Shown here one piece after another: positions 15,534-23,430 of a stretch of DNA of 37,638 bases. Location of the stretch: the NCBI RefSeq assembly GCF_014644455.1, contig NZ_BMKS01000014.1, positions 74,642 to 112,279 of the forward strand. Direction: 5' to 3'. Position numbers and translations under genes: made by a program. Each line of letters begins with the position of its first letter. Position 1 is the first letter of the stretch. This stretch comes from Caldovatus sediminis (GTDB lineage Bacteria > Pseudomonadota > Alphaproteobacteria > Acetobacterales > Acetobacteraceae). The notes under the pieces are model-generated. The model saw only the letters and a list, made by a program, of their open reading frames with translations, was not told the DNA's origin and searched no databases.

Positions 15534-16981
15534 CCGGCGGCGCTCCGCGCCGCGTCCAGCCCGGCGCGCCGCCCGAACACCAGCCCCTTCAGCACCGAGG
15601 TCGCGCCGGTGTAGGTGCCCCAGTAGAGCCCGACCACCTCGCCCGCCGCGTAGAGGCCCGGGATCGGGTTGCCGTCGCCGTCGAGCACCCGCGCATCGCC
15701 GTCCACCTTCACGCCGCCGAAGGTGAAGACATTGGCCGACATCACCGGATAGGCGTGGAAGGGCGGCTCGGCGATCGGCGTCGCCCAGTTCGACTTCGGC
15801 GGGTCGAGCTCGGGCCGCGTCGCGAGGCCGTCGAGCTCCAGCGGCTTCCACTCCCCCGGTACGCAGGCCGCGTTGTAGCGCTCGACCGTCGTGCGCAGCC
15901 GATCCGGGCGCAGGCCAAGCGCCCTCGCCAGCGCCTCGATGCTGTCCGCCACGATCGGCGGCTTGTCGGTGCGGATCGCCAGGCGGTAGTTCGGGATGCG
16001 CAGGTGCCGCGCGTCCAGCACGCACCAGGCGATGCCGTCGCGCTGCTCGTAGATGCGCCGCGTCACGCGCTCATAGGTCGCGTCCACCGTGCCCGGCGCC
16101 TCGTCGGTGAAGCGCTCGGCGTCCTTGTTCACCAGGATGCCGTACGGGAAGATGAAGACCGAAGGCTCCGAGATGCCGGAGCGCGGGTCCACCGGCTCGG
16201 CGTGGTAGCTGCCGAAGTCGCCGGCGGGCGCGGCGCCGGCGGCGAGGGCCATGCGGATGCCCTCGCCGCGGTTGAAGTAGCCGCCCTTGCAGATCGGCCG
16301 CAGGAACACCGCGCGCGGGCCGACATAGCGCGTCATCATCTCCGTGTTGCCCTCGAACCCGCCGCAGGCGAGCACGACCCGGCCCGAGAAGCGCAGCGCC
16401 CGCCCGCCCTGGCGCGCGAGCAGGCCGACGACGCGCCCCTCCCCGTCCCGCACCAGGTCGGTCGCGGTCGTCTCGTAGAGGAAGGCGACACCGCGGCGCT
16501 CGGCCTGCGCCGCCAGCGCCTCGACCAGCGCCGCGCCGCCGCCGACCGGCAGCAGGCGCGGCTGCGACTTGGTCAGGAACTGCGTCGGCAGGAAGTCGAA
16601 GCGCACGCCGAAGCCCCGCAGCCAGGCGACGGTGGGGCCGGCCTCCTGCGCGAAGGCCTGGATCAGGTCGGGGTCGGCGAGGCTGAGCGCGCGCGCGGCG
16701 GGATGCCGCTCCGCCCGCGGGCGCGCCGCCTCCTCGACCAGCTCGGGGTCGATGGCGCCGCTGCCGTTCTCGGCGAGGTGGGTCTCGAAGTCGTCGGTCA
16801 CCTCGCTCGGGCTCTTCATGCGGAGATAGGCCTCGGTGTAGCGGCTCTGGCCGCCCCGCTCCTCGCGCGGCGCGCGCTCCAGCACGGCCACGCGCGCGCC
16901 CGCCTCCGCCGCCGCCACCGCGGCCGAGAGGCCGGCGCAGCCGCAGCCCGCGACCACCACATCGAAGGTCTCGCTTCGCAT
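15530..16981 (-). CDS. Fumarate-reductase/TcuA-like FAD-dependent dehydrogenase
   Basis: A 483-residue PF00890 flavoprotein. The N-terminal FAD fold has VVVAGCGCAGLSAAVAAAEAG and ends in LERAP; ACGGFEGNTEMMTRYVGP and the C-terminal PIPGLYAAGEVVGLYWGTYTG close the FAD site. The closest named enzyme I recognise is tricarballylate dehydrogenase TcuA. The loops holding the His and second Arg of fumarate reductases (HTMGG, GANRLGG) read FTFGG and WGTYTGAT, so the substrate is unlikely to be fumarate. ATG 16981 has AAGGGG eight bases upstream; upstream in-frame ATGs (16999, 17029) lack one. First gene of the minus-strand run, divergent from a LysR gene 140 bases away. Confidence 0.85.
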   Translation of the reverse strand: MRSETFDVVVAGCGCAGLSAAVAAAEAGARVAVLERAPREERGGQSRYTEAYLRMKSPSEVTDDFETHLAENGSGAIDPELVEEAARPRAERHPAARALSLADPDLIQAFAQEAGPTVAWLRGFGVRFDFLPTQFLTKSQPRLLPVGGGAALVEALAAQAERRGVAFLYETTATDLVRDGEGRVVGLLARQGGRALRFSGRVVLACGGFEGNTEMMTRYVGPRAVFLRPICKGGYFNRGEGIRMALAAGAAPAGDFGSYHAEPVDPRSGISEPSVFIFPYGILVNKDAERFTDEAPGTVDATYERVTRRIYEQRDGIAWCVLDARHLRIPNYRLAIRTDKPPIVADSIEALARALGLRPDRLRTTVERYNAACVPGEWKPLELDGLATRPELDPPKSNWATPIAEPPFHAYPVMSANVFTFGGVKVDGDARVLDGDGNPIPGLYAAGEVVGLYWGTYTGATSVLKGLVFGRRAGLDAARSAAG

Positions 16982-17049
16982 CGGACGTTGCCCCTTCATC
17001 GCAGCCGCCGGGTCCGGCGCCCGGCGCATCGGCGCGGCGCGGGCCGCGC

Positions 17050-17079
17050 TTGTCGATCATGCCGGATCAATGGGATAGC
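17050..17079 (+). promoter_or_regulatory. Candidate LysR-type binding site overlapping a promoter
   Basis: An interrupted TTG...CAA dyad (17050-17070) with partial internal symmetry GATC...GGATC lies in the 140-base divergent region. TTGTCG (17050-17055) could serve as a -35 with GATAGC (17074-17079) as -10 after 18 bases, giving a leader of about 35 bases for the LysR gene. LysR proteins usually bind such a site between themselves and a divergent target. The match is weak and unaided by comparison. Confidence 0.3.
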
Positions 17080-17121
17080 CTCCCGGGCCCGGCCGGGCGG
17101 CGGCCGGCGGAGGCACGGGGG

Positions 17122-18048
17122 ATGGACCGGCTCCTGGCCATGGAGGCCTTCGTCAGGACGGTGGACACCGGCAGCATGTCGCGCGCCGCGGCGCAGCTCG
17201 GCATCGCCAACGCCTCGGTCACCACCCTCATCCGTAGGCTCGAGGCGCATCTCGGCGTGACGCTGCTGCACCGCTCCACCCGCTACGTGCGTCCCACCCC
17301 GGAAGGCGCCGCCTACTACGAGCGTTGCCGGTCCATCCTCGAGCAGGTCGGCGAGGCGGAGGCCGCGCTGGCCGGGCGCGGGCGCGGCCCGCGCGGCGTG
17401 CTGCGGGTGGAGACGCCGATCGCCGTCGGCCACCTCGTCCTCAGCCCGGCGCTGGCGGAATTCGCCCGGCTGCATCCCGACCTCCGCGTCGTCACCAGCC
17501 TGAACAACGAGGTGGACAATCTCGTCAAGCGAGGCATCGACGTGGCGATCCGCATGGAGGCGGTGGAGTCCGGCGACCTCGTCGCGCGGCTGATCTACCG
17601 CGCCCGCTACGCGCTCTGCGCGGCGCCGGACTTCGTCGAGGCGCACGGGGCGCCGGCGCATCCGCGCGCGATCGACCCGAAGCGCTGCCTCGGCTTCTCC
17701 GGCTCGCCGAGCGGCGACCTTCGGATCTGGCGCTTCCGGCGCGGCGAGGAGCGGCACGAGATCGCGCCGGAGGGCAACCTGTTCTTCAACAGCACCGACG
17801 CGCTGATGCAGGCCGCCGCGCACGGCGCGGGGCTGATCTACGTGCTCGACGTGCTGGCCGATCGGTACTGCCGCCGCGGCGAGCTGGTGCGGCTGCTGCC
17901 GGAGTGGGAGACCGACGAGCAGACCTTCTACGCCGTCCACCGCCGGGTGGGCTTCACGCCGCCGAAGGTGCGCGCCTTCGTGGACTTCCTCGCCGCCCAC
18001 TTCGCCGCGCCGGCCAACCCCGCGCCGGTGCCGATCCGCGCGCGCTGA
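17122..18048 (+). CDS. LysR-family transcriptional regulator
   Basis: A 308-residue LTTR: winged helix-turn-helix at about residues 1-60 (MDRLLAMEAFVRTVDTGSMS, then AAAQLGIANASVTTLIRRLE and RSTRYVRPTPEGAAYYERC), then the periplasmic-binding-protein-like effector domain (residues ~90-295). The N-terminal variant MDRLxAMEAFVRxVDTGS is typical of the CrgA/DsdC-like subgroup. ATG 17122 follows GGCGGAGG nine bases upstream; the longer frame from 17050 would place the dyad inside the coding region. Divergent from the TcuA-like operon, which it most likely controls in response to that pathway's acid substrate. Converges with the MmgE/PrpD gene. Confidence 0.92.
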   Translation: MDRLLAMEAFVRTVDTGSMSRAAAQLGIANASVTTLIRRLEAHLGVTLLHRSTRYVRPTPEGAAYYERCRSILEQVGEAEAALAGRGRGPRGVLRVETPIAVGHLVLSPALAEFARLHPDLRVVTSLNNEVDNLVKRGIDVAIRMEAVESGDLVARLIYRARYALCAAPDFVEAHGAPAHPRAIDPKRCLGFSGSPSGDLRIWRFRRGEERHEIAPEGNLFFNSTDALMQAAAHGAGLIYVLDVLADRYCRRGELVRLLPEWETDEQTFYAVHRRVGFTPPKVRAFVDFLAAHFAAPANPAPVPIRAR

Positions 18049-18050
18049 GG

Positions 18051-18093
18051 GCCGGGCGGCGGCGGGAGCGCCGCGGGCGGGACGCCGCCCGGC
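18051..18093. terminator. Hairpin between convergent genes
   Basis: A perfect 11-bp inverted repeat (GCCGGGCGGCG at 18051-18061 with its complement at 18083-18093) encloses a 21-base GC-rich loop that can fold further. It fills the 59-base gap between the LysR stop and the MmgE/PrpD stop, the right place for a bidirectional terminator, but there is no T run on either side. Confidence 0.45.
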
Positions 18094-18107
18094 GTCGGCG
18101 ACGCCGC

Positions 18108-19526
18108 TCATCCGGGAACCTCCGGGATGGCCGCGAGGAAGTCGGCGGCCGGACCGCCCACTAGCCGCGCCTGCAGCCGATCCCGGATCGCCGGCGCCTC
18201 GGCGGCGAAGCCCGCGTGGCGGAGGCAATCCAGGACCTTCGCGCGCACGCCTTCCGCGTCCGGCGCCGGCACCGTGGCGCGCCGCACGGTGACCGGCCCG
18301 TCGGAGGTCTCGACGGTGATCGCCGCCGGCGGATGCCCGGGCCCGTCGGGGAGCGTCTCGACGATCTCGACGCGCGCGGCGAGGTCGAGCGCCGCCCGAT
18401 CATGCATCGCCCGCGGCCCCAGGGTCGCGAGATCCACGCGCCCATGCGCCAGGGCGAAGGCGGTCATGAAGGGGATGCTGTACTTCGCGTCCTGCAGCGT
18501 CTGCGGGCGCCGCCGCCGGTCCAGGGGGCGGCAGAGCCTGGCCGCGGAGGCGTTCACCGCGACCGTGATGCGGCCATCTGGTGGCCTGCCCAGCCGTTCG
18601 CGCAGGGCGAGCGCCGCGGCCACATAGGGGTGCGACAGGCGGCAGCTCGGCCAGGGCTTCACCTCGGTGGCGAGCCAGGTCCAGCCCGGCTCCTCGAGCA
18701 GCGCCGCGCGGGCGGGCTGCGCCCCGCCGAGATAGATGCGGAACATGCCCGCCGCGCCGTCCAGCGCCGTCTCCGGCCCGGTCACGCCGGCCCGGGAGAG
18801 CAGCGCCGCCTGCACCCCGCCCATCGCGGCGAAGGCGGGATAGATCGAGCGCGCCGTGGCGCCGACGCCGAAGCCCGCCTCCTTGCCTCCCGCCATCTGC
18901 ATGTAGGCCAGGCCGAGGGCGGAGACGATCCGCTCTTCCGGCAGGTCGAGCACGATGGCCGCCGCCAGGCAGCCGCCGAGATAGCCGAAGAGCTGCGTCA
19001 GGAACCAGTCCGATCCGGGGCCGTCGCCGGTCGGCGCGCAGGCCGCGCCGAGGCGGCACATCAGCTCGTTGCCGAGCGCCATCGCCGAGAGCACGCGCTC
19101 CATGCCCGCCGCGGCGGGCACCGCCACGGCCAGGGCCGCCGGCAGGGTGACGGTGGTCGGATGCAGGCGCGCGACGTCGTGGATGTCGTCGTAGTCGAGC
19201 GCGTGCGCCAGCGCGGCGTTGGCGAAGGCCGCGAGCGCCGGGGGCAGGCGCTCCGGGCCGCCGAGCACCGGGCCGTCGCCGGCGGCGCCGCCGAAGTGCA
19301 GGGCCCCGATCACCTCCTGCGCGATCGGCAGGGCGGGGCGGGCGGCGAGCGCGATGCCGACGCAGTCCAGCGCATGCAGGCGCGCGCGCGCCAGGACCTC
19401 TTCCGGCAGGCCACGCCGGTACCGGTCGAGCAGCAGCCGCACCAGGGCACGGCCGAGCGGCATCGCGTCGGCACCGCCGTCGGGAGCCGGTCGCGGCGGC
19501 GCAAGGGTCGTCGTCACGGGCGCCAT
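18108..19526 (-). CDS. MmgE/PrpD family protein
   Basis: A 472-residue member of the 2-methylcitrate dehydratase / cis-aconitate decarboxylase fold. Diagnostic segments include ALDCVGIALAARP, NAALAHALDYDDIHD (active-site Asp/His region), LHPTTVTLPAALAVA, a long helical domain and C-terminal VKPWPSCRLSHPYVAAALAL. The family contains 2-methylcitrate dehydratase, aconitate decarboxylase and imidazole-dicarboxylate enzymes; sequence alone does not assign one. ATG 19526 follows GGAGAAGGA within ten bases; Met22 is the alternative. It is divergent from the flavoprotein/ETF genes across 216 bases and may share their regulation, suggesting it acts on the product of those oxidations. Confidence 0.88.
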   Translation of the reverse strand: MAPVTTTLAPPRPAPDGGADAMPLGRALVRLLLDRYRRGLPEEVLARARLHALDCVGIALAARPALPIAQEVIGALHFGGAAGDGPVLGGPERLPPALAAFANAALAHALDYDDIHDVARLHPTTVTLPAALAVAVPAAAGMERVLSAMALGNELMCRLGAACAPTGDGPGSDWFLTQLFGYLGGCLAAAIVLDLPEERIVSALGLAYMQMAGGKEAGFGVGATARSIYPAFAAMGGVQAALLSRAGVTGPETALDGAAGMFRIYLGGAQPARAALLEEPGWTWLATEVKPWPSCRLSHPYVAAALALRERLGRPPDGRITVAVNASAARLCRPLDRRRRPQTLQDAKYSIPFMTAFALAHGRVDLATLGPRAMHDRAALDLAARVEIVETLPDGPGHPPAAITVETSDGPVTVRRATVPAPDAEGVRAKVLDCLRHAGFAAEAPAIRDRLQARLVGGPAADFLAAIPEVPG

Positions 19527-19631
19527 GGCGTCCTTCTCCCGCGGCGGCGCGGCCCGCCTTCGGGGCCGGCCGTCCTGCGCGCGAGGCTATCACCGGACCC
19601 CTCGCCCCCGAACCGTGGCGATGGGCGCCCG

Positions 19632-19652
19632 CCGCGAAAGGAGTTTTCGCGG
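19632..19652. promoter_or_regulatory. Dyad-symmetric site in the divergent MmgE/flavoprotein region
   Basis: CCGCGAAA (19632-19639) and its exact complement TTTCGCGG (19645-19652) flank five bases. The A/T core is unusual in this GC-rich intergenic sequence. Its position, about 105 bases before each start, fits an operator for a dimeric regulator serving both directions. No known consensus is claimed. Confidence 0.35.
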
Positions 19653-19742
19653 ATCGCGGCCGTCCCGCGGCTGGACCCCCGTGTCCGGCCGTCGCTAGCG
19701 TTCCGCGCGGCGGCAGCGGCGGGAACGGACGCGGAGGACGGG

Positions 19743-21221
19743 GTGGAAGCGAACGACGTCATCGTGGTGGGCGCGGGCAACGCCGCGCTCTGCGCCGCTC
19801 TCGCCGCCCGGGAGGCCGGCGCGCGCGTCCTCGTGCTGGAGCGTGCGCCGGAATCCGACCGCGGCGGCAACAGCGCGCACAGCGGCGGCGCCTTCCGCAC
19901 CGTCTACGACGGCGTCGAGGACCTGCGCCGCATCGTGCCGGACCTGACGGAGGCCGAGCTCGCGATGAGCGACTTCGGCCGCTACGCGCGCGAGACCTAT
20001 TTCGACGACTGCATGCGCCTGTCGGACCACCGCGCCGATCCGGACCTGATCGAGGTCCTGGTGGATCGCAGCCTGCCGACCATGCTCTGGATGCGCGAGA
20101 AGGGCGTGCGCTTCGTGCCGATCTGGGGCCGGCAGGCCTTCAAGGTGGACGGCAGATTCAAGTTCTGGGGCGGCCTCACGGTCGAGGCCGTGGGCGGCGG
20201 CCGCGGCCTGATGGACATGCTCTTCGCCGCGGCGGAGAAGCGCGGCGTCCGGGTGACGTACGGCGCGCGCGCGGTGCGCCTCCTCCTCGGCGACGACGGG
20301 GTGGAGGGTGTCGAGATCGTGCAGGGCGGGCGGCGTCGCGCCCTGCGCGCGAGGGCGGTCGTGCTCGGCAGCGGCGGCTTCCACGCCAACGCCGAGTGGC
20401 GCGCGCGCTACCTCGGCCCGGACTGGGACCTCGCGAAGCCGCGCGGCACCCGCTTCAACACCGGCGACGGGATCCGCATGGCGCGCGACGCGGGCGCCAT
20501 GGCCTACGGCCACTGGTCGGGCTGCCACTCGGTCGCCTACGACCGCTGCGCGCCGGAGTTCGGCGAGCTCGGCCTGGTGGGGCAGCAGAAGAACGGCTTC
20601 CCCATGGGCATCATGGTCAACCTGCGCGGCGAGCGCTTCTTCGACGAGGGCGCCGACTTCCGCAACTACATCTACGCCACCCTCGGCAAGGCGATCCTCG
20701 GGCAGCCGAAGGGCCTCGCCTGGCAGGTCTTCGACCAGCACGCCGCGCACCTGCTCTCGGACGAGTACCGCATCCGCCAGATCACCAAGGTGGAGGCGGA
20801 CACGCTCGAGGAACTGGCCGAGAAGATGGGCGACGTGGACCGCGAGGGCTTCCTGCGCACCATGCGGGAGTTCAACGCGGCGGTGATGCAGGACGTGCCC
20901 TTCGATCCCAACGTCAAGGACGGCCGCGGCACGCGGGGCCTCAAGGTGCCCAAGAGCAACTGGGCCAACCCCTACACGAAGCCGCCCTTCATCGCGGTGG
21001 GCGTGACCTGCGGCGTCACCTGCACCTACGGCGGCATCCGCGTCAATGCGTCGGCCGAGGTGGTGAGCGAGGACGGCCCGGTCATCCCCGGCCTGTTCGC
21101 CGCCGGCGAGCTGGTGGGCGGGCTCTACTACACCGGCTACCCGGGCGGGGCGGGGCTGATGTCGGGCGCGGTGTTCGGCCGGCTGGCCGGCGCCGGCGCC
21201 GCGGCGTGGGCGAGGCGGTGA
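19743..21221 (+). CDS. TcuA-like FAD-dependent dehydrogenase (tricarballylate dehydrogenase type)
   Basis: A 492-residue PF00890 flavoprotein. FAD motif VIVVGAGNAALCAALAAREAG leads into LERAPESDRGGNSAHSGGAF, then LGSGGFHANAEWRARYLGP and a C-terminal GLFAAGELVGGLYYTGYPGG ending LMSGAVFGRLAG. The GYPGG(A/S)GL(M/T)SGAVFGR ending is the form I associate with TcuA, which oxidises tricarballylate to cis-aconitate. The substrate loop reads TCTYGG instead of the HTMGG of fumarate reductases. GTG 19743 has GGAGG five bases upstream, which fixes the start. No TcuB-like partner follows; instead a second flavoprotein and an ETF pair are downstream on the same strand, with the next start overlapping or adjoining this stop. 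Confidence 0.87.
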   Translation: MEANDVIVVGAGNAALCAALAAREAGARVLVLERAPESDRGGNSAHSGGAFRTVYDGVEDLRRIVPDLTEAELAMSDFGRYARETYFDDCMRLSDHRADPDLIEVLVDRSLPTMLWMREKGVRFVPIWGRQAFKVDGRFKFWGGLTVEAVGGGRGLMDMLFAAAEKRGVRVTYGARAVRLLLGDDGVEGVEIVQGGRRRALRARAVVLGSGGFHANAEWRARYLGPDWDLAKPRGTRFNTGDGIRMARDAGAMAYGHWSGCHSVAYDRCAPEFGELGLVGQQKNGFPMGIMVNLRGERFFDEGADFRNYIYATLGKAILGQPKGLAWQVFDQHAAHLLSDEYRIRQITKVEADTLEELAEKMGDVDREGFLRTMREFNAAVMQDVPFDPNVKDGRGTRGLKVPKSNWANPYTKPPFIAVGVTCGVTCTYGGIRVNASAEVVSEDGPVIPGLFAAGELVGGLYYTGYPGGAGLMSGAVFGRLAGAGAAAWARR

Positions 21222-21226
21222 CGGCG

Positions 21227-22609
21227 ATGGACGCGCTGCGGGCCGATCTCCTCGTCATCGGCGGCGGCGCCGCCGGCTTCGCCGCCGCGCTGGAGGCGGC
21301 CGAGGCGGGGGCGAGCGTGCTGGTGCTCGAGAAGCGGCCGGAGATCGGCGGCTCCTCCGCCATGAGCGGCGGCTGCCTCGCCTTCGCCGGCACCGACCTG
21401 CAGCGCGCGCAGGGCATCGAGGACAGCGACGCGCTGCTGGCGCGCGACCTGCGCGAGGTCGGCGGCGGGGACGCGGACGAGGCGCTGATCCGGGCCTACG
21501 TCGCCCACCAGCTCGACACCTACGGCTGGCTGAGGCGGCACGGCCAGCGGTTCAGCCCGGCGCTGGAGGCGTCCTCCGGCCAGTCGGTGCCGCGGGTGCA
21601 CACGGTGGATCCGGCGGACATGGTGCGGCTGCTGGCGGCGCGCTGCCGCGCCACCGGCCGCGTGCAGCTCCTGACCGGCACGGCGGCGAAGCGACTGCTG
21701 CGCGACGCCTCCGGCCGCGTCGTCGGCGCCCTCGCGGAACGCGCGGGCCGGGACCTCGAGGCGCGCGGCGCCCGCGGCGTGCTGCTCGCGAGCGGCGGAT
21801 TCAGCCGCAATCCCGAGCTGGTGCGCCGCTTCGCGCCGGAGTGCGAGCACGCCGTCTTCATCGGCGGCGAGGGCAATGTCGGCGACGGCCTGCGCATGGC
21901 CTGGGCGCTCGGCGCCGACTTCCGCGACATGGCCCACATCAAGGGCACCTTCGGCAAGCACCCGACCGACGAGGCCAACGACCACTCCTGCCTGTGCGTC
22001 TACAAGGGCGCCATCGCGGTGAACCAGGACGGGAAGCGGTTCGTGGACGAATCGCTCTCCTACAAGCTGCTCGGCGCGGCCTGCCTGCGCCAGCCCTACG
22101 GCGCCGCCTTCCAGATCCTCGACGAGCCGATCCTGCGCAGCGGCGACAACCAGGTGCGGATCCTCGACTTCGAGCGGCGGCTCGAGGAGGGGCTGTTCAT
22201 CCGGGCCGACACGCTGGAGGAGCTCGCGCGGCGGATCGAGGTGCCGCCCGAGGCGCTGGCCAGGACCGTCGCCGACTACAACGCCTCCGTGGACGCCGGC
22301 AAGGACAGGGAGTTCGGGCGCCGGCACCTGGTCCACACCCACGGCGCGCTGCGCCGGATCGAGACGCCGCCGTTCTACGCCTACCCCTCCACCGCCGCGG
22401 TGTACGGCACCTATTGCGGCCTCCGCGTGGATGCCGCGATGCGGGTGATCGACGTGTTCGGCGCGCCGATCGAGGGGCTGCTCGCCGCCGGCGAGGTAGT
22501 GGGGGGCCTGCACGGCGCCGCCTACATGACCGGCTCGGCGCTCGGCAAGGCGCTGGTCTTCGGCCGCATCGCCGCGCGCACCGCGCTCCGTGCCCAAGGC
22601 GCGGGCTGA
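21227..22609 (+). CDS. FAD-dependent oxidoreductase, fumarate reductase/KstD-like
   Basis: A 460-residue PF00890 flavoprotein, a distinct paralogue of the preceding gene. It has LLVIGGGAAGFAAALEAAEAG, EKRPEIGGSSAMSGG (FAD-loop), LASGGFSRNPELVRRFAPE and the C-terminal LLAAGEVVGGLHGAAYMTG, SALGKALVFGRIAA. The loop GTYCGLRVD stands where fumarate reductases have HTMGG. ATG 21227 is preferred; GTG 21218, which overlaps the previous stop as GTGA, is an in-frame alternative three codons earlier. It is 11 bases upstream of etfB, so it is very likely co-transcribed. Substrate unknown; it may act on the same acid family as its upstream neighbour, or form a sequential desaturation. Confidence 0.87.
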   Translation: MDALRADLLVIGGGAAGFAAALEAAEAGASVLVLEKRPEIGGSSAMSGGCLAFAGTDLQRAQGIEDSDALLARDLREVGGGDADEALIRAYVAHQLDTYGWLRRHGQRFSPALEASSGQSVPRVHTVDPADMVRLLAARCRATGRVQLLTGTAAKRLLRDASGRVVGALAERAGRDLEARGARGVLLASGGFSRNPELVRRFAPECEHAVFIGGEGNVGDGLRMAWALGADFRDMAHIKGTFGKHPTDEANDHSCLCVYKGAIAVNQDGKRFVDESLSYKLLGAACLRQPYGAAFQILDEPILRSGDNQVRILDFERRLEEGLFIRADTLEELARRIEVPPEALARTVADYNASVDAGKDREFGRRHLVHTHGALRRIETPPFYAYPSTAAVYGTYCGLRVDAAMRVIDVFGAPIEGLLAAGEVVGGLHGAAYMTGSALGKALVFGRIAARTALRAQGAG

Positions 22610-22620
22610 CGGCGCGGCCG

Positions 22621-23430
22621 ATGCAGGTCGTCGTGCTCCTCGCCGGCGTCGTGGATCCGAAATGGCGGCTGGACCGCCTCGCCCTCCGCCCCGGCGCGGC
22701 GCTGGTGGACGAGACCGGGCTTCCGCGGCGGCTCGGCCCCTTCGACGAAGCGGCGCTCGAGACGGCGCTGAAGCTGCGCGACGCCGATCCCGCGGTGCGC
22801 GCGACGGCCGTCCTCGTCGGCGGACCGGAGGATGATGCGCTGCTGCGCGCCGTGTCGGCCTTCCGGCCGCACCGCGCCTTCCGCTTCGGCGGAGCGGCGA
22901 CCTCGCTGTGGGACCCGCGCGCCGCCGTGCGGCTGCTGGGCGCGGCGGTCGCCGCGGCGGCCGAGCGGCCCGACCTGGTCCTGATGGGCCGCGAATTCGG
23001 CGACGGCGACGACGGCACGCTGCCGCCCGCGCTGGCCGAGGCGCGGGGCTGGCGATTCTGCGGCCTCGCCCACGCGGTGACGCTCGCCGGCGACGGCACG
23101 GTCGCGCTGCGCCGTATGCGCGGGCCGCGCGAGGAGATCCTGCGCCTCCGCCCGCCGGTGCTCGCGAGCGTCACGAACGACCGCGGCAACCGCCTCCGCC
23201 ACCCGCTGCTGAAGCACGTGATGCTGGCGAGGCGCGCCCCGGTCGAGGCGATCGCGCCGCCGCCGGAGGCGGGCGAGGGCGCGCCCGCGCTCGCCCTGCG
23301 CGGCATCGCCGCGGTGCCGCCGCCGCCGCGCGGCGGGGGGGCCTGCCGCCTCCTGACCGGCCCGATCGAGACGCAGGTCGAGGAGCTCGCCACCCTCCTG
23401 CGGCGCTGGCGCGCGGTCGGAGAGGGGTGA
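22621..23430 (+). CDS. etfB: Electron transfer flavoprotein beta subunit
   Basis: A 269-residue EtfB-type protein. It has the beta-subunit start (MQVVVLLAGVVDPKW), LGPFDEAALETALKLRD (family NPFDEIAVEEA), PDLVLMGREFGDGDDGTLPP (the AMP/FAD-loop, family G(K/R)QAxDxD) and a C-terminal segment with RHPLLKHVMLARR. It differs noticeably from housekeeping EtfB and is probably a pathway-specific copy. ATG 22621 follows the flavoprotein stop by 11 bases. The stop overlaps the etfA start (TGATG). With EtfA it forms a soluble heterodimer carrying FAD and AMP that takes electrons from dehydrogenases to ETF:quinone oxidoreductase. Confidence 0.88.
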   Translation: MQVVVLLAGVVDPKWRLDRLALRPGAALVDETGLPRRLGPFDEAALETALKLRDADPAVRATAVLVGGPEDDALLRAVSAFRPHRAFRFGGAATSLWDPRAAVRLLGAAVAAAAERPDLVLMGREFGDGDDGTLPPALAEARGWRFCGLAHAVTLAGDGTVALRRMRGPREEILRLRPPVLASVTNDRGNRLRHPLLKHVMLARRAPVEAIAPPPEAGEGAPALALRGIAAVPPPPRGGGACRLLTGPIETQVEELATLLRRWRAVGEG

